NCBI GenBank assembly: GCA_964597305.1 | Contig: CAZQWU010000030.1 | Coordinates: 1 to 15,407, forward strand | Length of the DNA stretch: 15,407 nt | Reading direction: 5' to 3' | Source: UBA7398 sp964597305 | GTDB taxonomy: Bacteria; Actinomycetota; Actinomycetes; Nanopelagicales; Nanopelagicaceae | In this document: positions 8,063 to 15,240 of the stretch, in pieces | Numbering within the stretch: position 1 is the stretch's first letter | Layout of the letters: each line of letters opens with the position of its first letter | The notes under the pieces: model-generated | Seen by the model: only the letters and a program-made list of their open reading frames with translations | Told to the model about the DNA's origin: nothing | The model's database searches: none | Made by a program: the position numbers and the translations under genes

Positions 8063-8377
8063 TTACTTCACACCATTGATTGCGGTGATTTTGACGCGTG
8101 TGTTCTTGGAACGAAAACCTTGGCGACGGCGATAGCCCGTCTTGCTCTTGTAACGAAGAATGTGAATTTTTGGACCTTTAGTTTCGGCAACAACTTCACC
8201 AGTAACTTTGACGCCAGAGAGAACTTTGGAATCTGTAGTGATGTTCTCGCCATCAACGACAAGTACCGCTGGGAAAGTTACCGTTGAGCCAGCAGCTGCA
8301 TCGATACGATCAACAAAGACGGTATCGCCAACAGCGACTTTCTCCTGGCGCCCGCCAGCTTTCACTATTGCGTACAT
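8063..8377 (-). CDS. rplU: 50S ribosomal protein L21
   Basis: Large-subunit protein that binds 23S rRNA. The 104-residue length is typical. The start MYAIVKAGGRQEKVAVGD is the classic bL21 N-terminus, and the C-terminal KIHILRYKSKTGYRRRQG with many basic residues is the rRNA-binding hallmark, ending ITAINGV. GTGAG lies five bases before the ATG. It is separated from rne by 76 bp that hold a plausible promoter and a small hairpin, so it can be transcribed separately from the RNase gene. Confidence 0.98.
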   Translation of the reverse strand: MYAIVKAGGRQEKVAVGDTVFVDRIDAAAGSTVTFPAVLVVDGENITTDSKVLSGVKVTGEVVAETKGPKIHILRYKSKTGYRRRQGFRSKNTRVKITAINGVK

Positions 8378-8401
8378 GGGAACTCACTTTTCTTCATATT
8401 C

Positions 8402-8414
8402 GCTCGTTGCGAGC
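8402..8414 (-). promoter_or_regulatory. Small hairpin in the rplU leader
   Basis: GCTCG and CGAGC flank a 3-base loop, giving five perfect G/C-rich pairs 25 bases before the rplU start. No U-run follows, so it is not a terminator. Its position near the predicted 5' end suggests mRNA protection or leader control, but only the pairing itself is seen. Confidence 0.35.
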
Positions 8415-8415
8415 A

Positions 8416-8448
8416 GGGGGTAAGCGTACGGATGGGGGTGGGATGGGG
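8416..8448 (+). other. Four-run guanine tract (possible G-quadruplex)
   Basis: On the plus strand four G-runs occur: 8416-8420, 8434-8438, 8440-8442 and 8445-8448, separated by loops of 13, 1 and 2 bases. This fits a three-tetrad G-quadruplex with one long loop. It lies on the template strand between the -35 of the rplU promoter and its predicted transcription start, covering the -10. Confidence 0.45.
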
Positions 8449-8452
8449 TCAA
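8423..8452 (-). promoter_or_regulatory. Likely promoter for rplU-rpmA
   Basis: On the minus strand TTGACC (8452-8447), 18 bases, then TACGCT (8428-8423). The -35 matches the consensus at five of six positions and overlaps the rne stop codon; the -10 fits TANNNT. A start near 8416-8417 would put a 5-bp hairpin (8402-8414) almost at the 5' end of the mRNA. Confidence 0.5.
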
Positions 8453-8453
8453 A

Positions 8454-10520
8454 TTACGAGCCCACGACCCCGCTACTCGTCGCGCGACGTCGGCGACGGC
8501 CAAATCGTGGCTTGGCGCCTTCAGTTTCCGACGGTGATTCAGAATCTGACGATTCAACGTCACGATCTTCTTCACGATCTACAGCGACTCGATCATCCGA
8601 GTGATCTTCTGCTTCATCATCATCCGATCCATCGTCAAATTTCTTTTCAGTATCGCGATCCAGTGTTCGTTTATTGACCGGATCGGTGTGAATATGAATT
8701 CCGCGGCCACCACATGATTCGCACGTTGTCGAGAAGGCTTCAATAAGACCTTGGCCAATTCGCTTACGCGTCATTTGCACAAGTCCCAACGAGGTTACTT
8801 CAGCGACTTGATGTTTCGTACGATCTCGACCGAGGCATTCAATTAACCGGCGCATTACTTGTTCACGGTTTGATTCCAGCACCATGTCGATAAAGTCGAT
8901 AACAACAATTCCACCCAGGTCGCGCAATCGAAGTTGGCGGGCAATTTCTTCTGCGGCTTCGAGATTATTTTTGGTAACAGTTTCTTCAAGGTTTCCACCC
9001 TTACCAATGAATTTACCTGTATTCACATCGATAACGACCATCGCTTCGGTCTTATCAATGACGAGCGATCCACCGGAGGGCAGATACACCTTACGATCAA
9101 GCGCCTTTGAAAGTTGTTCATCGACGCGATGCTCGGTAAAGAGATCGTTTGTTCCAGTCCACTTGTCAATCTTTTGAACGAGTTCTGGCGCAATGTGGGT
9201 GAGATAGCCATGGATATCGTCCCACGCTTGATCTCCTTGCACGGTAAGTTTCTTAAAATCTTCGTTGAAGATATCGCGAATGACGCGAACTGTGAGATCC
9301 GGTTCGCTATACAAAATTGCTGGCGCATGAATTCCCGACGATTCAGATTTCTTCTTAATGTCATCCCATTGCGCTTTCAGACGTGCAACATCGCGAGTGA
9401 TCTCTTCTTCACTGGCACCTTCGGCAGAGGTGCGAACAATGACGCCCTCTTCATCGGTAATGAGATTCTTTAGAATTGTCTTTAATCGAGTTCGTTCAGT
9501 ATCGGGAAGTTTGCGGCTAATTCCGCTCATTCCGCCACCAGGAACGTAAACCACATATCGACCAGGAAGAGATATTTGCGAAGTTAATCGCGCACCTTTT
9601 TGACCGATCGGATCTTTCGTCACCTGCACCATAACGGGTTGACCCGTTTTTAATACTTGTTCAATTTTTTTCGGTTGGCCATCAGCAAGGCCAGCGGTAT
9701 CCCAATTCACTTCACCGGCATACAAAACTGCGTTACGACCTTTACCGATATCAACGAACGCCGCTTCCATGGATGGAAGTACGTTCTGCACTTTTCCTAA
9801 ATACACGTTTCCAACATAGGAAATATTGCTATTGCGATTGACGTAATGCTCGACCAAGATCTTGTCTTCAATGACAGCAATCTGGGTGCGATCACCTTTT
9901 TGTCGCACTAACATTTCACGTTCTACTGATTCGCGGCGAGCGAGGAACTCCCCCTCGGTGATAATGAGGCCACGTCGACGGTTCTCCCGATAATCACTAC
10001 GGAAATCGTTGCGATAATCATTTCTAAAATCTCGACCGCGTCGATCACGATCACGCGAACCATAACGATCACGGCGTTGTGGTCGATCTCCGCGATCAAA
10101 ATTACGTGGTCGTTCGCGAACTTCTCGAGCAGGTCTTGCCTCTCGAACTTTTGTGACAATGACAACGCCATTTTCATCGACTGCTTCTTGTGGCGTTTCA
10201 TCTTCACCGTCACCGCGACGACGGCGGCGGCGTTTGCGAACTTTGGTCTCACCCATCGGAACAATCTCTTCTTTTTTCTCGATTGTTGGCGTGGACGTTA
10301 CTTCTGCCTTTTGATCTTTCCCACGAATTCGCCGGCGACGTCGACCACCATCATCACTGGAAAGTTTTTTATCAGCAGATTTCTCTGATTTAGCATCACT
10401 CTTTTTAACGGCCTTGCTCTTTGCAGGCGCAACCGGAGCTGCTTGAAATAGTGGAACGGGAATCTCAGCGGCACTTTTTTTCACAGCGCGTTTGCGCGCT
10501 TTTTTTGGCTCATCAGCCAT
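8454..10520 (-). CDS. rne: Ribonuclease E/G family endoribonuclease with long basic N-terminal extension
   Basis: Single-strand endoribonuclease for mRNA decay and rRNA/tRNA processing. The 688-residue protein has a charged, probably disordered N-terminal region of about 180 residues: Lys/Ala-rich, then Arg tracts near 60-66 and 96-102, then an Arg/Asp/Asn/Tyr-rich stretch at 138-184. The catalytic core follows, with an S1-type RNA-binding segment at about 235-318 (NVYLGKVQNVLPSMEAAFVDIG) and the DNase I-like subdomain. Asp498 in VIDVN and Asp542 in VIDFIDM correspond to the two Mg2+-binding aspartates of E. coli RNase E. Cys600 and Cys603 in CESCGGRG form the Zn-link. The tail, 612-688, is acidic and then ends in an Arg-rich patch. 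The layout, with the extension before the core, is typical of actinobacterial RNase E. GAAGGA seven bases upstream supports the start. The neighbours rplU-rpmA-obg are conserved. Confidence 0.95.
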   Translation of the reverse strand: MADEPKKARKRAVKKSAAEIPVPLFQAAPVAPAKSKAVKKSDAKSEKSADKKLSSDDGGRRRRRIRGKDQKAEVTSTPTIEKKEEIVPMGETKVRKRRRRRRGDGEDETPQEAVDENGVVIVTKVREARPAREVRERPRNFDRGDRPQRRDRYGSRDRDRRGRDFRNDYRNDFRSDYRENRRRGLIITEGEFLARRESVEREMLVRQKGDRTQIAVIEDKILVEHYVNRNSNISYVGNVYLGKVQNVLPSMEAAFVDIGKGRNAVLYAGEVNWDTAGLADGQPKKIEQVLKTGQPVMVQVTKDPIGQKGARLTSQISLPGRYVVYVPGGGMSGISRKLPDTERTRLKTILKNLITDEEGVIVRTSAEGASEEEITRDVARLKAQWDDIKKKSESSGIHAPAILYSEPDLTVRVIRDIFNEDFKKLTVQGDQAWDDIHGYLTHIAPELVQKIDKWTGTNDLFTEHRVDEQLSKALDRKVYLPSGGSLVIDKTEAMVVIDVNTGKFIGKGGNLEETVTKNNLEAAEEIARQLRLRDLGGIVVIDFIDMVLESNREQVMRRLIECLGRDRTKHQVAEVTSLGLVQMTRKRIGQGLIEAFSTTCESCGGRGIHIHTDPVNKRTLDRDTEKKFDDGSDDDEAEDHSDDRVAVDREEDRDVESSDSESPSETEGAKPRFGRRRRRATSSGVVGS

Positions 10521-10698
10521 ATCTAAATCCTTCGTTTAAGTTAAGTCGGTCTTAAATCCTGTGCGTTTCACCAGTACTGGAAGGGCTTCTGCCAATAAAA
10601 CGAGCGAGTGTGTGGACCCGACTTATCGTTTTCCGTCAGTAGCGGTTATCGCTGGGAGGAAGTATGTCAGATAAATGGGCAGTGTGGGTAATTTCTCT
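10521..10698 (-). promoter_or_regulatory. rodA-rne spacer: structured rne leader candidate
   Basis: 178 bp without a gene on the minus strand. Three stems can be drawn: TAAGTCGG with CCGACTTA (10618-10625 with 10542-10549, 8 bp, plus two more pairs after a bulge); AAAACGA with TCGTTTT (10626-10632 with 10597-10603, 7 bp); and TTAAG with CTTAA (10551-10555 with 10541-10545). The first and third compete for the same bases. The second has its partner inside the first stem's loop. A perfect 10-bp palindrome, CCAGTACTGG, is at 10571-10580. No intrinsic terminator for rodA and no clear promoter are visible. Enterobacterial rne is autoregulated through hairpins in its leader; a similar role here is inference. 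Confidence 0.4.
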
Positions 10699-11859
10699 CT
10701 ATCTGGTGCGTAAATGCACGTTTTGTAGCAGACCGTAGCCAATCAATGTGGCAAACATCGATGACCCACCATAGGAGATGAATGGCAGCGGCACGCCTGT
10801 CATTGGCATTAGCCCCATCGTCATTCCAATATTTTCAAACGTTTGAAAAGCAAACCACGCAATAACACCAACACACACCAATCGACCAAAGGCGTCATTA
10901 GTGCGACGTGCGATAGCAAATGCGCGCGCGAGAATTATGGAATAGAGGATGAGAATGATTCCGCACCCCAGAAAACCTAACTCTTCTCCCGCGACGGTAA
11001 AAATAAAGTCTGTCTGTTGTTCCGGTACGAATCGACCATTTGTCTGTGGTCCATTAAATAACCCTTTACCTAAAAATCCACCAGATCCAATTGTGATACG
11101 CGCTTGGCGCAATTGGTAACCACTTTGTTGTGGATCTGCTGTGGGATCAACAAAAGATTGAAGTCGTTTAACTTGGTATTCACTAACGACGCCTGATTTC
11201 ACAGCAACAAAGCCACCGAGTACTGCGACAAGTAATAATCCAATAACCCATCGCGCGGGTGCGCCAGAAACGCCAATAATTGTTACTACTGCGGCGGCAA
11301 TAATTACTGTAGTTCCTAAATCGGGTTGAGCAATAATTAACAAAACTGGAATCGCTGCAACGATTAAACCTTTGATGACATCGCTATGAGTGGGATAGTG
11401 ATCGCTATCTTTTGTCTCCGCCGTAATCATCGCCATACCAACGATGATAGAAATTTTCGCAAGCTCTGCCGGTTGAATTTGAAAACCACCGGGAAGTGCA
11501 ATCCACGCCCTGGCACCATTCACAGTTGCGCCAACGCCTGGAATAAGAACGGCGATCAGTCCAATCACACCTAATCCCCACACAATCGGTGTATAGGCGC
11601 GAAGTAAGCGATAATCAATAATCGTGGTGCCAAATCCCAGCAATAAACCGATCACGATATTGATCACATGGCGCTTTAAGTAATACTGCGGATCGAGCCC
11701 ATTGGAAGCAAACCATTGTCGAGTTGCTGAATAAACCAACGCAGTTCCGATCGCCAATAAACCAAAGACCGCACCGGTTAACCAATGGTCAAAGCCACTC
11801 ATTAAACGTGAACCACCGCGGAAATCTCGACGTGACCTCATCGATAACGAACTCATCAT
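10699..11859 (-). CDS. rodA: SEDS peptidoglycan glycosyltransferase RodA
   Basis: Polymerises lipid II into glycan strands during lateral wall growth, paired with the transpeptidase PBP2. It has 386 residues with about ten hydrophobic membrane segments and a short basic cytoplasmic N-terminus. SEDS signatures in order are NGARAWI (114-120), QPAELAK (129-135), QPDLGTT (178-184), PEQQTDFIFTVAGEELGFLG (279-298) and GVPLPFISYGGSS (355-367). Asp284 in QQTDF aligns with the aspartate shown to be essential in RodA of other bacteria. RodA is preferred over FtsW because it lies directly after PBP2 and mreBCD. The ATG at 11859 overlaps the mrdA stop (ATGA) and has GGAG seven bases upstream, so the two partners are translationally coupled. 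No intrinsic terminator follows. Confidence 0.96.
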   Translation of the reverse strand: MMSSLSMRSRRDFRGGSRLMSGFDHWLTGAVFGLLAIGTALVYSATRQWFASNGLDPQYYLKRHVINIVIGLLLGFGTTIIDYRLLRAYTPIVWGLGVIGLIAVLIPGVGATVNGARAWIALPGGFQIQPAELAKISIIVGMAMITAETKDSDHYPTHSDVIKGLIVAAIPVLLIIAQPDLGTTVIIAAAVVTIIGVSGAPARWVIGLLLVAVLGGFVAVKSGVVSEYQVKRLQSFVDPTADPQQSGYQLRQARITIGSGGFLGKGLFNGPQTNGRFVPEQQTDFIFTVAGEELGFLGCGIILILYSIILARAFAIARRTNDAFGRLVCVGVIAWFAFQTFENIGMTMGLMPMTGVPLPFISYGGSSMFATLIGYGLLQNVHLRTR

Positions 11860-13766
11860 TTTTTTGCTCCGAATTTTGTCGTATCGATTTTCGGAAGAGA
11901 TTTAGGAATTCCATTCGGCATAACGGAGGTCTTTCCATTCGTTCCAAAAATATGTTCATAAATATTTCGCACACCTACGCCAGAAGCGCTTGCACCAAAT
12001 CCACCTTGGCTAATCATCATCACCACTGCATATTGCGGCGCGTTACTTGGCGCAAAGGAAGCAAACCAGGATGTGTCATCTTTCTTTGACCCATCCCAAT
12101 TTCTGCCAAAGACTTGGCCAGTTCCCGTTTTTCCGCTGACCTCTACCGGTAAACCGGCAAAGGAACCTGCTGCAGTTCCCGAAGTCACAACTGCGCGAAG
12201 TGCAGAATGTAAGAAATTGATTGTGGCTTTATCAGCCGGAATTTTTCCCTTTTCCACTGGCGAAAATTGTTTCACCACTGTGCCATCAGGTTTAACAATT
12301 GCCTTTGCTACTTGTGGTTGATACAACGTTCCGCCATTGGCAATTGCTGCGTAAGCAACAGCAAGTTGAAGTGGCGAGAGCAACGTGTCACCTTGGCCAA
12401 TGGAAAAGTTCACTGCATCACCAGCGCGAACTTTGTCGCCATCAATACAATTTTCTCGCGCGATATCTAACAGTAATTGCGTCTGTTGAGACTTTGGCGT
12501 TCGGTCCTTGTAATTACAGTAAAAATCTTTATTTTGCGCATACCACGACTTCTTCCATGTGCGATCAGGTAGCCGTCCGGAAATTTCTGAAGGTAGATCT
12601 ATTCCAGTTTTCTGGCCTACACCAAATCCTTTCGCGGTCGTGAAGAAATAATCATTGGGATTGGCGCGTGGTTTTAAACCACCATCGCGCACCCATTCGT
12701 CATAGGCAATCTGGTACCAGAGTGAGTCACATGAAATTGCAATTGCGGTTTTGAGTGATATTCGCCCCGCTGCTTTGCTATCAAAGTTTTTAAATTCGCG
12801 ATTTCCAATCATTACTGAGGCTGGGCAGTTATATGAAGCGTCAGTTTTATATCCAGCGCGCACGGCTGCGGCAGTAGAAATTGCTTTGAACGTTGATGCT
12901 GGTGCATACCCACCTTGAATTGCTCGCGACAGTGCAGGGACCGCAGTTTTCTCTGAATACAAACTCTGTGCTTGTTTGACGGTAATTCCGTTCTCCCAGA
13001 TGTTGGGATCGTAGGTGGGATACGAGGCCATCGCTAACACGGCACCTGTTTTTACATCGAGCACAATCGCCGCGCCAGAATCTGCCCGATGGCCCGATGC
13101 CTTTGCTCGTTTAACTGATGCAGCAAGTTCTGCCTCTACAGCAGCTTGCAATTTGGCATTGATATTAAGAATTAAATTATCGCCAGGAATTGGTTTGGTG
13201 TTCTGGGCTTGGCGGGTAATCGATTCTTTTCGATCGACAATTACGGTTTTAATTCCTGCAGTACCACGCAGATAAGAATCGTATTGATACTCCAACCCCG
13301 CTTTACCGATTAACTCATTACGAAAATAATTTTTCCCCGAGGTATTTGCTAAATCTGCATCAGTAACCGGACCGACATAGCCGAGCACATGTGTTGCTAA
13401 CTCACCTTCAAATGATGGGTAATGTCGCATCGAAACTGGTTCGGCATTAACTCCCGGAAACATATCGGAGTGCTCCAAAATATTGAGCGCTTGCGCTTGG
13501 GTAGCTTCTTTGGTGAGTGGAATGGGTTGATACCGAGTGCCATTCCAACATCCCACACGATCGCCTTGTGGAAGTTCTGGACAAATGCGAGTGCGAATAT
13601 AAACATCGTTGTATTGAAGTCCAAGGACATTCGCCACTTTTGCAAGCACGCTACTTCCCTTATCTGGCAATTTATCAATGACGCTTCGATCAACGGTGAC
13701 CACAAGCCCCGCGCGATTCATTGCCAATGGCTCTCCGGTGTTATCAACGATATTGCCACGACTTGC
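11856..13766 (-). CDS. mrdA: Penicillin-binding protein 2, class B transpeptidase (N-terminus lost in assembly gap)
   Basis: Cross-links peptidoglycan during elongation, working with RodA. 636 residues are visible. The frame stays open into the N-run, and the first residues, ASRGNIVDNTGEPLAMNRAG, are the conserved start of the class B pedestal domain, so the cytoplasmic tail and membrane anchor (perhaps 40-60 residues) are in the gap. A TTG 13 codons in could be taken as a start but lies inside this motif and is not one. In the visible fragment, the pedestal/dimerisation domain is about 1-200 and the transpeptidase domain about 220-620. It contains STFK (Ser291 nucleophile, Lys294), the second motif SCD at 345-347, and KTGT from 546. 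Six cysteines (62, 73, 314, 346, 417, 440) lie in the extracytoplasmic part. The end overlaps rodA by 4 bases. Confidence 0.95.
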   Translation of the reverse strand, partial: ASRGNIVDNTGEPLAMNRAGLVVTVDRSVIDKLPDKGSSVLAKVANVLGLQYNDVYIRTRICPELPQGDRVGCWNGTRYQPIPLTKEATQAQALNILEHSDMFPGVNAEPVSMRHYPSFEGELATHVLGYVGPVTDADLANTSGKNYFRNELIGKAGLEYQYDSYLRGTAGIKTVIVDRKESITRQAQNTKPIPGDNLILNINAKLQAAVEAELAASVKRAKASGHRADSGAAIVLDVKTGAVLAMASYPTYDPNIWENGITVKQAQSLYSEKTAVPALSRAIQGGYAPASTFKAISTAAAVRAGYKTDASYNCPASVMIGNREFKNFDSKAAGRISLKTAIAISCDSLWYQIAYDEWVRDGGLKPRANPNDYFFTTAKGFGVGQKTGIDLPSEISGRLPDRTWKKSWYAQNKDFYCNYKDRTPKSQQTQLLLDIARENCIDGDKVRAGDAVNFSIGQGDTLLSPLQLAVAYAAIANGGTLYQPQVAKAIVKPDGTVVKQFSPVEKGKIPADKATINFLHSALRAVVTSGTAAGSFAGLPVEVSGKTGTGQVFGRNWDGSKKDDTSWFASFAPSNAPQYAVVMMISQGGFGASASGVGVRNIYEHIFGTNGKTSVMPNGIPKSLPKIDTTKFGAKK

Positions 13767-13866
13767 NNNNNNNNNNNNNNNNNNNNNNNNNNNNNNNNNN
13801 NNNNNNNNNNNNNNNNNNNNNNNNNNNNNNNNNNNNNNNNNNNNNNNNNNNNNNNNNNNNNNNNNN
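13767..13866. other. Assembly gap of exactly 100 N
   Basis: The round length suggests a scaffolding placeholder rather than a measured distance. It removes the 3' end of mreD and the 5' end of mrdA. The reading frames entering from each side belong to different genes, so a protein read through the N-run is an artefact. Confidence 0.95.
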
Positions 13867-14310
13867 CGTCCATAGAAAGTTACCGGTTAATTCGCGAAGC
13901 GCAGCAACTAACGTTGTATTGGATTCGCCCAAGATTGCACTCACTAAGAGAAAAAGAACTAAGGTGAGGGTGACAGATCCAGCCACAATAAATGCCAACG
14001 TCACCGGTCGAGTATCGAAATCGCCCATCCCTTCGCGATTGATGGAAACAAGATAACCGGCGATCGTCAATATAAAAGTCCACTGGCCAAACGGCGAATC
14101 AATCGTCGGACTGAAATCAAGAATGAGGCCAGCGATAAATCCTGTTATTACCGCGCCATTACGTGGTTCCATCGCGATCCAACACATTGTCGCGGCGAGA
14201 TAGAGTGAAAACCCACCGAGGAGAAAATGAATGTTATTGATGATTGTTTCTTGGATGAGAAAGAGACCGATAAAAACTGAAACAGTGAGCGAGATGCGAC
14301 TTGCGGTCAT
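13867..14310 (-). CDS. mreD: Rod shape-determining protein MreD (C-terminus lost in assembly gap)
   Basis: Small integral membrane protein that works with MreC to position the elongation machinery. 148 residues are visible of the usual 160-190. The sequence is strongly hydrophobic, with about five membrane segments: roughly residues 7-22, 29-46, 54-68, 76-90 and 105-128. A short polar loop, INREGMGDFDTRPVT, lies between the last two. MreD is poorly conserved, so the call rests on size, the membrane pattern, the GLILDFSPTIDSPFGQWTF segment and the position between mreC and mrdA. The ATG at 14310 overlaps the mreC stop (ATGA), implying coupled translation. The stop codon is not visible. Confidence 0.9.
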
Positions 14311-15227
14311 GACTTACTAGGTGACGGTGACGCAGTGACGGTCACGGTGGGAGTAGGAGTTGGTTTCGGTTTTGCTGGAACTAACGAATCATGAGGATCA
14401 GTAGTTGAAGTCGAAAGAATGACGGAGACAACTCCAACGGAAGTTAACTTTGCAAACCCTTCAACATTGGCGTGCTTTGTTAATTGACCGGTTGAGTTAT
14501 CAACCCAACTAACGCGTCCGACGGGAACTCCGGGTGGGAATGGTCGATCGTTATCGCTGCCCCGTGCAACTAATTCATCACCGAGGTTAATACTTTCCGT
14601 TGCATCCAACAGTTGTACTGAATAGGTACGTCCACCTGTGCCAGATAACACGCCCATTACTTGTGAACCAGCAACCCGTACGCCGACACGAAATGATGGA
14701 TCGCTCATTAATAACACCACAGCAGATCGCGCAGTCACGCTCTTTACTACACCGACTAATCCTGAACCTGATACCACTGACATATCTCGAGCAATTCCTG
14801 ATGACGATCCAGCATCAATGGTGATGGTCTGGCTAAATGTTGCAGCGCCGCCATGAGCAATCACTCGCGCACTCACTACATTCCACTGCGCGCGGCCGGC
14901 AAGATCGAGAACACTTTTTAATTGTGTGAATTTTCCTTGCGCGTCACGAGCTTGAATTAATTGTTCTTTTAATTTCTCATTTTCATTTTTCAAAGATTCA
15001 ATTTGACTGCGCGTGCGACCAAGATGCGCAAGGTCACTGAAGAAATTCCCTACCGGACGAAAGAGCGTTGAGGTAAAACCTTGAAGCGGCGAGAGCACAG
15101 TTTGCGTTCCGCTACGAATTCCGCCAATAACACTGACACCACGCAGGTCGAGAGTGATGAGAAAAAGTGAACTCACTAAAAGTGAGACGAGAAGCAACCT
15201 ACTTCGATTGCTACCGCGTTGCGCCAT
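14307..15227 (-). CDS. mreC: Rod shape-determining protein MreC
   Basis: Bitopic membrane protein that links cytoplasmic MreB to the periplasmic or extracytoplasmic wall synthases and activates PBP2-RodA. It has 306 residues: a short basic N-terminus, one membrane segment at about 11-30, a predicted coiled coil at about 70-98 (SQIESLKNENEKLKEQLIQA) that mediates dimerisation, and the two beta-barrel MreC domains at about 115-270. GSGLVGVVKSVTARSAVVLLMSDPSF is the family signature. The last 30 residues are rich in Thr, Pro and Ser (KPKPTPTPTVTVTASPSPS), a flexible tail outside the core fold. It starts 9 bases after the mreB stop, with only a weak AGG as ribosome site, and that site and part of the ATG lie in a small hairpin. 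Its stop overlaps mreD. Confidence 0.96.
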   Translation of the reverse strand: MAQRGSNRSRLLLVSLLVSSLFLITLDLRGVSVIGGIRSGTQTVLSPLQGFTSTLFRPVGNFFSDLAHLGRTRSQIESLKNENEKLKEQLIQARDAQGKFTQLKSVLDLAGRAQWNVVSARVIAHGGAATFSQTITIDAGSSSGIARDMSVVSGSGLVGVVKSVTARSAVVLLMSDPSFRVGVRVAGSQVMGVLSGTGGRTYSVQLLDATESINLGDELVARGSDNDRPFPPGVPVGRVSWVDNSTGQLTKHANVEGFAKLTSVGVVSVILSTSTTDPHDSLVPAKPKPTPTPTVTVTASPSPSKS

Positions 15228-15240
15228 AGGCTGAACCTAT
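15226..15240 (-). promoter_or_regulatory. Hairpin over the mreB stop and mreC start
   Basis: On the minus strand ATAGG (15240-15236) pairs with CCTAT (15230-15226) around a 5-base loop. The stem holds the mreB TAG, the only AGG ribosome-site candidate and the first two bases of the mreC ATG. A ribosome ending mreB would open it, so it could make mreC translation depend on mreB translation. Confidence 0.4.

Noticed and set aside
10542..10625. tRNA-like element: 7-8 bp terminal stem about 84 bases long
   Set aside because: No T-arm GGTTCRA motif, no anticodon arm and no D-arm on either strand; better seen as part of the rne leader.
10664..10706. Terminator for rodA formed by CAGATA and TATCTG
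   Set aside because: Only six A/T-rich pairs around a 26-base loop and no U-run; not an intrinsic terminator.
13744..14310. Single frame running from mreD through the N-run into the mrdA region
   Set aside because: The frame stays open only because N codons cannot be stops. After the gap it is out of frame with the PBP2 sequence and ends at once.
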